A stretch of DNA of 64,000 bases, from NCBI GenBank assembly GCA_036336695.1, contig JAYZFQ010000084.1, positions 9,913-73,912 on the forward strand, written 5' to 3'. Made by a program: the position numbers and the translations under genes. This stretch comes from GCA-2729515 sp036336695. Lineage in GTDB: Bacteria; Myxococcota_A; UBA9160; SMWR01. Positions 41,379-49,912 of the stretch are shown here, one piece after another (the first letter of the stretch is position 1; the number at the start of each line of letters is the position of its first letter). A model generated the notes under the pieces. It was given only the letters and a program-made list of their open reading frames with translations. It had not been told where the DNA came from and did not search any database.

Positions 41379-41514
41379 CGCCAATCTCCTCGCCCGGTCT
41401 GGTGCGGTCGCCGGTCTCGGGTCGAAATCGACGCTCCCGAAGGCGTGAGAGTAGTGGCCTTGCAGGCGAAGGCAACTCGTTCCGAAGGCACGAGGCGACT
41501 CGTCTTGCGCGGCA

Positions 41515-43878
41515 TCATGCATCCCCCGCTTGGCCGGCGGCGCGCAGCGCTTCCACGGTGGCGCCCAGGGTCAGGAGTTCGGGCAGGAGTTGAGGTGGCT
41601 TGGTGGGGTCCGCGGGGTAGACGAGGTACATCGGCACGCCTGCGCGGCCCCATTGGGCAAGCGCCTGGGTAATCCCGTCGTCGCGCAGCGTCCAGTCGGC
41701 CTTGAAGGTCGCGAACTCCCAGCGCGCGAGTTCTTCCTGGACCGCTGCGTTGGAAAGCACCACGGCTTCGTTGACCTTGCACGTGATGCACCAGTCGGCG
41801 GTGAAGTCGACGAAGACCGGTCGCCCCGCGGCACGCTCGCGATCGATCGCCAACGGGTCGAAGGCGAGCCAGTTGATTCCGCCTGGAGAGGATGCGGCGT
41901 CGTCAGACCGTTCACGCGGCGCCGGTGCGAGGGGTAATGCGGTGAGCGACCCGACCGCGAGCGCCACGATGACTGCGGCGATGGCGCGTGCCGCCATGGG
42001 GCGCGCGGTGGCCTGGACGGCGCCGAAGACCCAGAGGAGGAATGCGATGGCGATGAGATGCGCGAGCAATAACGCCTGGGCGTCCACACCGATGGCGCGT
42101 CCTGCTACCCAGGCCAGCCACACCACCGTGGCCAGCAGCGAGAACCCCAGCACCTGGCGGACGCGCAGCATCCAGGCGCCGGGGCGCGGAACCAGGCGCG
42201 CCCAGCCAGGCACGAGCGTCACGAGCACGTAGGGCGCGGCCAGTCCAACGCCAATCGCGGTGAACACGGCGAAGATCACCGTCCCCGAGCTCGCGAAGGC
42301 GAAGCCGACGGCTGTGCCGAGGAAGGGCGCGGTGCAGGGCGTTGCGAGGGCGACCGCGAGGCTCCCTTCGAAGAAGCTGCGTGCGGGGGAGGTGGGGCCG
42401 GTGTTGGGGCCGAGGTTGGGGCCGGAAGGTTGCAGCGTGATCTCGAAGGCACCGAAGAGGTTCATCGCGAAGACGACGAGGAGCGTGCAGATCACCGCGA
42501 GGAACCCTGGGTCCTGAAGCTGAAAGCCCCAGCCCACCGCGGTGCCGGCTGCGCGGAGGGCGACCACGACCGAGGCGAGCGCGGCCATCGATGCCAGCAC
42601 GCCTGCCAGGTAGGCCACGCCGTGTTGCACGACGTGGCTGCGGTCGGCGCGAGCCAGGTCGGCAATTCCAAAAACCTTGATGGCGAGCACGGGCAGCACG
42701 CACGGCATCAGGTTGAGGATCAGGCCGCCGATCAGTCCAAGCACGAGCGCCCAAGCGAGCGAAGGCGGGCCGAGGCCGCCGGGCGTCTCGGCGCCGATGC
42801 TGTGCTCGGCGCCCGCGGGCTGCGAGGGCAGGGCGACCACCACTTCGAACGCAGCGGGGTCGGCGGTCTCCGCATGGGTGATCGGAACGTCTACGGCGAG
42901 GTGGGTGTTGCCGCTGGGTCCGGAAATCGGCACGACACCGCGCAGGCGTTGGCGGTCCACGTGGGGTTCATTCTCGAAGGCGTGCGCGTTGAGGGCGAGG
43001 GAAAAGCCGCGCGTATTCTCGGCCTGTGCGGCGGGTGGGCGCGCGAGGCCGAGTGCCGAGAAGCCCAGGTTTGCTTCTTCCAGGGGGAAGAACGCCCCTT
43101 CGGCGTTGCTGGCATCGAGGGTCCACGGACGGCACTCGGCGCCGGAATCGGCCGCGGAATCGACGCACGACAGGACCTCGAGGACGAGTGGGACGTCGTC
43201 TCCCATATCCGCCGCCGCCCGTGAGGCCCGTGCGTTGACGGCGACGCCGAGCGATTCGGGTGTCCGTGGCAGGCGCGACGCGGCTCGTTCGAAGCGGGCA
43301 CGGATCTCGGGGGGCGGCGGTGTCGTCCGAACGCTGAGCGGCACCTCTTTCGCGAGTTGGATTTTCCCAGGAACGCATTCGACCCGGCACGCAACGAAGC
43401 CCGTGTCCACTTCGAGGCGCCACGTTCCCTGTGTGTCTTGGGATACGAGGGCGTCGCTTGCGAGCAAGACGTCGTTCTCGTAGCCGAAAGTCGTCAGCAG
43501 GCCGTCTGCCTCCTGAAAGACCCTGGGTGCCGGCCACTGGGTCGGTTCGATGGCCGCGTCTGTAGCGCGCCAGACGAACTTGGGGGGGGAGCCTGCATCG
43601 CCTGGGTTGCGCCAATAGAGATGCCAGCCCGGGTCGAGGTCGAAGAGCACACCGACCCGCACGCGATCGCCGGGCGCGACGGAAGCCGCATCAACGAGGA
43701 GTTCGGCCGCGACCCGGGCGTCGCCCGAGCCGAGGGCGGCCTCTCCGCGGGGGCCGGGGTCGGCGGCCGAGGCACTCGCAGCGAGCCAGGGCAGGAGCGC
43801 GACGCCGATCAGCGCCAACTGCGCGAGGCTGCCGCGAATCGCCGGTTTCGCCGACCGTTTGAGCGCTCGATCGTTCAT
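41515..43878 (-). CDS. DsbD/ScsB-type protein-disulfide reductase
   Basis: A 787-residue inner-membrane thiol relay. A signal peptide leads to a periplasmic immunoglobulin-like part (about 30-390) with GWHLYWRNPGDAGSPP and a VACRVECVPGK Cys pair. Eight or so membrane helices follow, with LMPCVLPVLAIKVFG and ATPCTAPFLGTAVG holding the two transmembrane Cys. The C-terminal thioredoxin domain has ADWCITCK (Cys697, Cys700). It moves electrons from cytoplasmic thioredoxin to periplasmic acceptors, as in ScsB. The ATG at 43878 begins the signal peptide. The selenoprotein gene follows within 136 bases, and a TetR gene is divergent, with two operator-like palindromes in between. Confidence 0.92.
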   Translation of the reverse strand: MNDRALKRSAKPAIRGSLAQLALIGVALLPWLAASASAADPGPRGEAALGSGDARVAAELLVDAASVAPGDRVRVGVLFDLDPGWHLYWRNPGDAGSPPKFVWRATDAAIEPTQWPAPRVFQEADGLLTTFGYENDVLLASDALVSQDTQGTWRLEVDTGFVACRVECVPGKIQLAKEVPLSVRTTPPPPEIRARFERAASRLPRTPESLGVAVNARASRAAADMGDDVPLVLEVLSCVDSAADSGAECRPWTLDASNAEGAFFPLEEANLGFSALGLARPPAAQAENTRGFSLALNAHAFENEPHVDRQRLRGVVPISGPSGNTHLAVDVPITHAETADPAAFEVVVALPSQPAGAEHSIGAETPGGLGPPSLAWALVLGLIGGLILNLMPCVLPVLAIKVFGIADLARADRSHVVQHGVAYLAGVLASMAALASVVVALRAAGTAVGWGFQLQDPGFLAVICTLLVVFAMNLFGAFEITLQPSGPNLGPNTGPTSPARSFFEGSLAVALATPCTAPFLGTAVGFAFASSGTVIFAVFTAIGVGLAAPYVLVTLVPGWARLVPRPGAWMLRVRQVLGFSLLATVVWLAWVAGRAIGVDAQALLLAHLIAIAFLLWVFGAVQATARPMAARAIAAVIVALAVGSLTALPLAPAPRERSDDAASSPGGINWLAFDPLAIDRERAAGRPVFVDFTADWCITCKVNEAVVLSNAAVQEELARWEFATFKADWTLRDDGITQALAQWGRAGVPMYLVYPADPTKPPQLLPELLTLGATVEALRAAGQAGDA

Positions 43879-43947
43879 GGCCCGAGACCTCTCGTGACTC
43901 GCGCGGGAAACCGGCCCTGCATCCGCGGGAGCCTTGACATTACCGAC

Positions 43948-43964
43948 TGAGAGTGGAACTCTCA
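43948..43964. promoter_or_regulatory. TetR operator candidate 1
   Basis: TGAGAGTGGAACTCTCA is a perfect palindrome with 7-base arms around a 3-base centre. It lies between the divergent dsbD-like and tetR genes, 41 bases before the tetR start, and shares sequence and 17-base length with candidate 2. A TTGACA hexamer lies just upstream at 43934-43939. Confidence 0.75.
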
Positions 43965-43972
43965 AGATTGAT

Positions 43973-43989
43973 TGAGAGTACTGCTCTCA
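43973..43989. promoter_or_regulatory. TetR operator candidate 2
   Basis: TGAGAGTACTGCTCTCA has 6-base inverted arms and matches candidate 1 at both ends. Centre-to-centre distance is 25 bases. Repeated sites of this length are typical for TetR-family autoregulation, and this one lies 15 bases before the tetR start. Confidence 0.75.
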
Positions 43990-44004
43990 CACGGGAGCTT
44001 CAAG

Positions 44005-44619
44005 ATGTCCGGAGCGGCAGACCGCGTCCCCGCTGGGCTTCCCGGCACGCCTGCGGCCCACCGGCGGCGCATCCGCGCGCTCGACGCCTTCATCGACCTG
44101 GTGCTCGAGGGAAACCTTCCGCCGACCCCGAAGCAGGTGGCGGACCGCGCGGACATCTCCGTGGCCACGTTCTTTCGCTACTTCGAGAACCTCAACGCCC
44201 TGCGACACGATGCGGCTTCCCGCATGCTCGAGCGTTTTCCACTCCTGGAGGTCGAAGCGATCGGCGAAGGTCCTTTGCTTGCGCGCATCGAGCGTTTCGT
44301 TGCGCTCCGCGTGGCGCTCTGGGAGAAGGTGCATCTCCTGGCGCGGCTTCAGCGCACCGTCATGCTTCAGGATCCGGATGCAGCCCAGATGGTCGACTAC
44401 GTCCGGGGTGTCATGGCCAACCAGGTGCGGGTGCACTTCGCACCCGAACTGACGGAGTTCACCCCGGCCCAGCAGGATGACACGGTCGCGGTGATCGCGT
44501 CGCTGACCTCGGTCGAGTCGTGGGAACAATTCCGCCACGCCTCCCGCCGCAGTCCCCTGCAGATACGCCGCGCGTGGTCCGATGCGATCGGCGCCGTGCT
44601 GCGTCGAGGCAACGACTGA
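44005..44619 (+). CDS. TetR-family transcriptional regulator
   Basis: A 204-residue regulator. The N-terminal helix-turn-helix is RIRALDAFIDLVLEGN, then TPKQVADRADISVATFFRYFENLNAL, the TetR fingerprint. The C-terminal ligand domain is helical and lacks recognised ligand residues. GGGAGC lies seven bases before the ATG at 44005; an in-frame start at 43972 lies inside the operator palindrome and is unlikely. Two palindromes directly upstream suggest it represses itself and probably the divergent dsbD-selenoprotein operon. Confidence 0.88.
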   Translation: MSGAADRVPAGLPGTPAAHRRRIRALDAFIDLVLEGNLPPTPKQVADRADISVATFFRYFENLNALRHDAASRMLERFPLLEVEAIGEGPLLARIERFVALRVALWEKVHLLARLQRTVMLQDPDAAQMVDYVRGVMANQVRVHFAPELTEFTPAQQDDTVAVIASLTSVESWEQFRHASRRSPLQIRRAWSDAIGAVLRRGND

Positions 44620-44706
44620 TGGGGAAAGGCCCGCGGCGGGTGAGGGCGTGATGTCCGGAGCGCTTCGGGATGCCGCTTTGCAAACCCGGAAGCGTGGAGA
44701 GTGTGC

Positions 44707-45153
44707 ATGATCAAGATTCGAGTCGAGTATCTGATCGACAAGGGCCCCGAGGAGGTCTTCGACGCCATCACAGACCACGAGCACTACGACCGCTACCCCG
44801 GCTTCGACACCTCGGTCCTCCTCGAGCCGGGCAAGACGGAAAAGAATGGCGAAGGCGCACTCCGGCTCCTCGCCAACGGAAGAGTTCGGTTCAAAGAGCG
44901 CATCACCTGCTACGAACGCCCGCGGAAGCTGAGTTACCACTGTGAAGAGGTGAAGCCCATCTCCATGCACCACGAGCGCGGCGACATCATCCTGGAGCCG
45001 GTCGGCGGCAAGACCAAGGTGACCTGGATCTCCGAGGGGCGACTGGGGGTTCCCGTCGTCGGCTTTCTCTTCGGGAAGTTGATCGCACGTCGCGCCTCGC
45101 GGGTATTCCTGGCTGTTCTCAAGCACATCGACGCAAATCCGGCGCGGGCGTAG
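44707..45153 (+). CDS. SRPBCC/polyketide-cyclase-like protein
   Basis: A 148-residue START/SRPBCC-fold protein. It opens IKIRVEYLIDKGPEEVFDAITDHEHYDRYPG, the usual strand-helix start of this ligand-pocket fold, continues with GEGALRLLANGRVRFKERIT and WISEGRLGVPVVG, and ends in a long helix. Such proteins bind hydrophobic ligands or act as cyclases/dehydratases. It lies between tetR and a Baeyer-Villiger gene on the same strand. The ATG at 44707 has GGAGAG upstream; an in-frame GTG two codons earlier is possible. Confidence 0.8.
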   Translation: MIKIRVEYLIDKGPEEVFDAITDHEHYDRYPGFDTSVLLEPGKTEKNGEGALRLLANGRVRFKERITCYERPRKLSYHCEEVKPISMHHERGDIILEPVGGKTKVTWISEGRLGVPVVGFLFGKLIARRASRVFLAVLKHIDANPARA

Positions 45154-45220
45154 CGTCAAGCGAAGAGGAGCAAGCTGGACTTCGTCGACGCCCCCGAAAC
45201 TACGAGCGGAAAGGTCTTTC

Positions 45221-47050
45221 ATGAGTGACGAAACACGTACGCCGGGCGCCGGTGCAAACCCGGACCCCGCCCTTGATTTCGATCCGGAGGCGCTGCGGCG
45301 CAAATACCGGGAAGAGCGCGAGAAGCGTCTTCGCCAGGATGGGAACGAGCAGTATGTCGAGGCAACCGGAGAGTTCCATCATTTTCTGGACGATCCGTAC
45401 GTGGAGTCCGGCCCTGCGCGAGAGCCTCTCTTGGACCGGGTCGAGGTGCTCGTGATCGGGGGCGGTCTCGGCGGGCTCCTCGCAGCGGCTCGACTCCAGG
45501 AGGCGGGCATCGAGGACTTTCGACTCGTCGAAAAGGGCGGAGACTTCGGCGGGACCTGGTATTGGAATCGCTACCCCGGTGCCATGTGCGATATCGAGTC
45601 CTATATCTATCTCCCGCTCCTGGAAGAAACCGGTTACGTCCCGAAGGAAAAGTACGCGCGGGCGCCGGAGATTCTCGAGCATTGCCGGGCCATCGGAAGG
45701 AAATACGATCTCTATCCGCGGACGTGTTTCCAGACCGAGGTGACGGAAATGCGCTGGGACGAAGAGAGTGCCCACTGGGTGGTCGCCACGAACCGTGGTG
45801 ACCGGATTCGCGCCCATTTCGTGTGCATGGCGAACGGGCCGCTGCACCGTCCGAAGCTCCCGGGGATCCCGGGAATCGAGACCTTCGAGGGGCACGCCTT
45901 CCACACCAGTCGCTGGGACTATGGCTACACCGGGGGAGATCCGGAAGGAAACCTCACGGGGTTGGCCGATAAGCGGGTCGGAATCATCGGTACCGGGGCC
46001 ACGGCGATCCAGTGCGTGCCTCACCTCGGAGAGGCGGCCAGGGAACTCTACGTCTTCCAGCGCACGCCTTCGTCCGTCGATGCACGGAAGAACCGGAAGA
46101 CCGATCCGGAATGGGCAAACCGCCTCGAGCCCGGATGGCACCAGCGTCGCATGGACAACTTCAACATTCTCGTATCCGGCGGCTTCCAGGCCGAGGATCT
46201 CGTCAACGACGGCTGGACGGACATCATTCGGAACCTGCTCTTCCTCGTGCAGCAGGACGAAAAAATCGACCTGTCCGAGGAGGCGCTGATGAAAAAGATG
46301 GAACTTGCCGACTTCCAGAAGATGGAGGAGATCCGTGCGCGGGTGGAGAGCAGCGTCGCCGATCCTCAGACGGCGGAAGCGCTCAAGCCCTACTACCGCC
46401 AGTTCTGCAAGCGGCCTTGTTTTCACGACGAATACCTGCAGACCTACAACCGCCCCAGCGTCAACCTGGTCGATACGCGGGGGAAGGGGGTGGAACGCAT
46501 CACGCCGAAGGGCGTCGTGGCGAATGGGGTCGAATACCCGCTGGATTGCCTCATCTACAGCACGGGTTTCGAGGTCGGGACGGATTACTCGCGACGCTGC
46601 GGCTACGAGATCGTAGGAAGGGACGGGCTGCGTCTCAGCGACAAGTGGGCCGACGGCGTTTCCACGCTCCACGGCATCCATTCCCGGGGGATGCCCAACT
46701 GTTTCATCATGGGCACGGCGCAGACCGGGTTCGCGGCCAACTTTCCGCACCTGCTCAGCGAGTTGAGCACGCATATCGCGTACGTCATCCGACAGGGGAT
46801 CGACCGGGGGGTGCAAGAGGTCGAAGCGTCGGCGGAAGCCGAGGCGGCATGGGTGGAGACCATCATCCAGCTTGCCGGACGCGGTGCCCAGTTTCTCGAA
46901 GAATGCACGCCGGGCTACTACAACAACGAGGGCAAGCCGGGCGAGAGGCGCGGGCAGGACGGTTTCTACGGCGGCGGATCGCCCGAGTACTTCAAGCTCC
47001 TCCACGACTGGCGCGAGACCGGCGAACTCCCGGGGCTCGAGCTTCGCTGA
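45221..47050 (+). CDS. Baeyer-Villiger monooxygenase, long type
   Basis: A 609-residue FAD- and NADPH-dependent monooxygenase with an N-terminal extension of about 75 residues, as in the cyclopentadecanone/steroid-monooxygenase group. FAD is bound by IGGGLGGL, followed by GGTWYWNRYPGAMCDIESY. The BVMO fingerprint FEGHAFHTSRWD (FxGxxxHxxxW) and the second Rossmann IIGTGATAIQ are both intact. CTGF-like STGFEV and HGIHSRGMPNCF come later. It probably converts large ketones to esters or lactones. The esterase at 49913 could act on such products, but linkage is only by neighbourhood. A different flavin monooxygenase lies at 16939. Confidence 0.9.
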   Translation: MSDETRTPGAGANPDPALDFDPEALRRKYREEREKRLRQDGNEQYVEATGEFHHFLDDPYVESGPAREPLLDRVEVLVIGGGLGGLLAAARLQEAGIEDFRLVEKGGDFGGTWYWNRYPGAMCDIESYIYLPLLEETGYVPKEKYARAPEILEHCRAIGRKYDLYPRTCFQTEVTEMRWDEESAHWVVATNRGDRIRAHFVCMANGPLHRPKLPGIPGIETFEGHAFHTSRWDYGYTGGDPEGNLTGLADKRVGIIGTGATAIQCVPHLGEAARELYVFQRTPSSVDARKNRKTDPEWANRLEPGWHQRRMDNFNILVSGGFQAEDLVNDGWTDIIRNLLFLVQQDEKIDLSEEALMKKMELADFQKMEEIRARVESSVADPQTAEALKPYYRQFCKRPCFHDEYLQTYNRPSVNLVDTRGKGVERITPKGVVANGVEYPLDCLIYSTGFEVGTDYSRRCGYEIVGRDGLRLSDKWADGVSTLHGIHSRGMPNCFIMGTAQTGFAANFPHLLSELSTHIAYVIRQGIDRGVQEVEASAEAEAAWVETIIQLAGRGAQFLEECTPGYYNNEGKPGERRGQDGFYGGGSPEYFKLLHDWRETGELPGLELR

Positions 47051-47094
47051 CCCGTGCCGCGGGACACGGCTGCTGTCGGGGCCCTCGTCGTGGA

Positions 47095-47916
47095 TCAGCC
47101 GAAGGAGCGCCAGAGCATGTCGGCACTGATGCCGAGGAGGAAGATGCCGAAGATGATCCGGAGTCGCGTTTCGCTGAGGCGGTTTGCCAGCTTCACACCG
47201 CGGGGCGCTGAAATGAGGATCGCCGGGAGCATCACGAGGAAGGCGAGGCCGTCGACGTAGCCCAGGGACCAGGCAGGTCTTCCCGCGGCCCCGATGCCGT
47301 TGATGATCGCCCCGATCGTTCCCACCGTGGCGATCGCGCACGACCCGGCGGCTGCTACGGCCACGGCGCGATGAATCGAGACGCCACACAAGGTGAGGGC
47401 GGGTGTCGTGAAGGTCCCGCCCGTGATCCCGATCATGGTGGAAATGCACCCGATGGCGGCCGAGATCAGGTCGCGAATGGGGTGTCCGGGCACCTTCTGG
47501 GCGATTTTCACGTGCTTGGGAAGGGCGAGCATCTCGATCGCGATGGCCAGGGATGCAAAGGCGAAGACTGTGGCGAGGGTCGTGCCCGGTACAACGCGCG
47601 CGATGAAGATGCCGCCGATCACACCGACCACCAGCGCGGGAATCCACGAGCGCAGGAAGGCCACATCCAGGTTTCCCGCACGGTGTTGCATCATCGCGCT
47701 GCGCAGGCCGGTGGGAATTGCGAGCGCAAGCGAGGTGCCGGCGGCAACGTGCATGACCTGAGTGGGGTCGACGCCGAAGATGGGAAACATGAAGAGAAAG
47801 ATCGGAACGCGGAGGATTCCGCCGCCTACGCCGAACAGGCCCCCGACGAATCCCGAGCCGAGCCCGGCCAACAAGAGTGAAAGCACATAGAGAACGGTCG
47901 GGTTGATGTCCGGCAT
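47095..47916 (-). CDS. TauE/SafE-family membrane transporter
   Basis: A 273-residue inner-membrane protein with about eight helices. The N-terminal repeat motif is GSGFVGGLFGVGGGILRVPIFLF and the C-terminal one is AAIGCISTMIGITGGTFTTPAL, characteristic of the TauE/SafE family. It likely exports sulfite, sulfoacetate or a similar anion. The truncated gene at the right edge (63499) resembles its C-terminal half closely (GGxFTTPxL, IHRAxAxAxAG, IINGIGA). The ATG at 47916 starts the first helix; the longer open frame to 48201 runs over the neighbouring gene and is discarded. Confidence 0.88.
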   Translation of the reverse strand: MPDINPTVLYVLSLLLAGLGSGFVGGLFGVGGGILRVPIFLFMFPIFGVDPTQVMHVAAGTSLALAIPTGLRSAMMQHRAGNLDVAFLRSWIPALVVGVIGGIFIARVVPGTTLATVFAFASLAIAIEMLALPKHVKIAQKVPGHPIRDLISAAIGCISTMIGITGGTFTTPALTLCGVSIHRAVAVAAAGSCAIATVGTIGAIINGIGAAGRPAWSLGYVDGLAFLVMLPAILISAPRGVKLANRLSETRLRIIFGIFLLGISADMLWRSFG

Positions 47917-47974
47917 GGTATGCAGATTCCCCCGGGCGAGTTCCTGGAGTGCGTTTCGGAACTCGTAGCGGGCG

Positions 47975-48922
47975 TCAGCTGGCGGCTTCGCTCCGGTAGC
48001 GTGCGAGCCTTTCGAGGGTTGCTTCGAAACCGCGCACGGTATCGGCGATGATCTCTGCCACCGGGCGGACCTGGTCGATGCGGCCTGCGACCTGTCCCGT
48101 GAGGGCCAGCCCCGCCTCCAGGTCGCCACCGAAGTAGAGGTCCCGGATGCCCCCGGCGAGTGCCTGCATCGGGTCGCCGTCACCGTTTTCGAGTCGTTCA
48201 CTGCGTTGGCTGCGGAGCACGCGGAGCGCAGGCCCCTTTTCGGGCTTGAGCAGGACTGTTCCCGTTTCGGGGGCCTCGGTGATTGCGTGTTTCCAGTTTT
48301 CGTGAACCGGGGACTCGGCGGCCGATACCATGCGCGTGCCCATCACGATTCCCTCGGCGCCCAGGGCGAAGGCCGCCGCCATGCTGGCACCGTCGCAGAT
48401 GCCGCCGGCCGCGATGATCGGCACGTCCACGTGCGCCCGGACCAGGGGCAGCAGGACGAATGTCGCCACTTCGCGATGGTTCTTGAATCCGCCGCCTTCT
48501 CCGCCTTCGACGATCAGGCCGTCCACCCCCGCATCGACCGCCTTGAGGGCGCCGGCCAGGTTGGGAACGACGTGAAAGACGGTGAGGCCCGCGTCCTTGA
48601 TCTGGCGCGTGTAGCGCGTAGGGCTTCCGGCCGACGTCGTGACGAACTCGACCCCCTGGTCGATGACGAACTGCACGATGTCCGGGTCGCGGACGAAGGC
48701 CTGGGCGATGTTGACGCCGAACGGCCGGTTCGTGAGTTCTCGCATCTTCCGGATCTCGTCCCGTACCGCATCCAACTCCCCGGACGAGGTCTCGATGATG
48801 CCCATGGCGCCCGTTTGTGAAACGGCGGACGCGAGCTGGGCCCGCGCGATCCATCCCATGGGGGCCTGGACGATCGGAATGTCGATCCCCAGCATCCGAG
48901 TGACGCGGTTTTCGAATTGCAT
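47975..48922 (-). CDS. Nitronate monooxygenase family protein
   Basis: A 315-residue FMN-dependent TIM-barrel oxidoreductase. It starts NRVTRMLGIDIPIVQAPMGW, the family's substrate-site start, and has PFGVNIAQAF, EGGEGGGFKNHR, IIAAGGICDGASMAAAFALGA (phosphate-binding loop for FMN) and GTRMVSAAES. Many relatives in such gene neighbourhoods are enoyl reductases or unknown rather than true nitronate oxidases. It precedes the TauE gene on the minus strand and is divergent from the dienoyl-CoA isomerase with 136 bases between starts. Confidence 0.88.
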   Translation of the reverse strand: MQFENRVTRMLGIDIPIVQAPMGWIARAQLASAVSQTGAMGIIETSSGELDAVRDEIRKMRELTNRPFGVNIAQAFVRDPDIVQFVIDQGVEFVTTSAGSPTRYTRQIKDAGLTVFHVVPNLAGALKAVDAGVDGLIVEGGEGGGFKNHREVATFVLLPLVRAHVDVPIIAAGGICDGASMAAAFALGAEGIVMGTRMVSAAESPVHENWKHAITEAPETGTVLLKPEKGPALRVLRSQRSERLENGDGDPMQALAGGIRDLYFGGDLEAGLALTGQVAGRIDQVRPVAEIIADTVRGFEATLERLARYRSEAAS

Positions 48923-49058
48923 GGAGGTGGAGCGTCCCTTCGCGATCGGAGGGCCATCCTAGGGGATGCAGATCCGCTCGTCGAAGGCGGGCGGCGCCGG
49001 TGGCGCGGGCCGTACAGGGATGGTTGCCCCGGATCGGGGGGAGAACTATGAATCGGGC

Positions 49059-49904
49059 ATGGACTACCAATGTTTCGCCGTCGAGGTCTCGGACGGGATC
49101 GCCGAGGTACGCCTCAACCGTCCGGAAGCTTTCAACTCCATGATTCCCGCTTTCTGGGAAGAACTCCCCGCACTGGTCCGGGAACTCGATGCAGAGGGGG
49201 GTCCCCGTGTGATCGTCCTCACGTCGACGGGGAAGCATTTTTGCGCGGGCATGGACCTCGCTGTCTTCACGAGCGGGTCCGAGAACGTGACAGGCGGGGA
49301 GGGGCACGAGGTCGGGCGCCAGCGGGCGAACATGCGTCGGAACGTGCTCGCGCTCCAGGAAACCTTTACGGCCCTTGAGCGTGCGCGCATCCCGGTGATC
49401 GCCGCTGTGCAGGGCGGCGCCGTGGGCGGCGCGGTGGACATGATCACCGCGTGTGACATGCGATACATGACGGAGGACGCCTTCCTCTGCGTTCAGGAAA
49501 TCAACATCGGAATGACAGCGGACGTCGGGACGCTGCAGCGCCTGCCGAAGCTCATTCCGGAGGGGATTGCGCGCGAACTCGCCTATACCGGCCGCCGAAT
49601 GCCGGCTGCCGAGGCCAAGGCTTGCGGGTTGGTGAACGAGGTCTTCCCGGACCACGACGCGCTGCGGGAGGGAGTCTTCGAAGTCGCCCGCCAGATCGCG
49701 ACCAAGTCGCCGCTCGCCATCTGGGGCACGAAGGAGATGATCAATTACACGCGCGACCACTCGGTCGAAGATTCCTTGAACTTCATTGCCACCTGGCAGA
49801 CGGGCATGTTCCATCCCAAGGACATGGCGGAAGCGTTCGAGGCGAAGCGGGAGCAGCGCGCTCCCGAGTTCGACGACCTGCTTCCGATGAAGAAACCCAT
49901 CTAG
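49059..49904 (+). CDS. Crotonase, delta3,5-delta2,4-dienoyl-CoA isomerase-like
   Basis: A 281-residue crotonase. The oxyanion-hole segments are HFCAGMDLAVF and QGGAVGGAVDMI. Three acidic residues match the dienoyl-CoA isomerase (ECH1) set in identity and spacing: Asp127, Glu147 and Asp155, in GAVDMITACD, VQEINIGM and TADVGTLQRLPK. It would shift double bonds of 3,5-dienoyl-CoA during beta-oxidation of unsaturated fatty acids. I place the start at 49059 (MDYQCF); an in-frame ATG at 49020 is possible and the best ribosome site (GGGGGAGA, 49036) lies between. The esterase gene follows nine bases after its stop. Confidence 0.85.
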   Translation: MDYQCFAVEVSDGIAEVRLNRPEAFNSMIPAFWEELPALVRELDAEGGPRVIVLTSTGKHFCAGMDLAVFTSGSENVTGGEGHEVGRQRANMRRNVLALQETFTALERARIPVIAAVQGGAVGGAVDMITACDMRYMTEDAFLCVQEINIGMTADVGTLQRLPKLIPEGIARELAYTGRRMPAAEAKACGLVNEVFPDHDALREGVFEVARQIATKSPLAIWGTKEMINYTRDHSVEDSLNFIATWQTGMFHPKDMAEAFEAKREQRAPEFDDLLPMKKPI

Positions 49905-49912
49905 GTTGCGAG

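Noticed and set aside
45200..47647. 815-codon minus-strand frame opposite the Baeyer-Villiger gene
   Set aside because: The plus strand has all BVMO motifs. The antisense product shows no recognisable features and runs across a real minus-strand gene in another frame.
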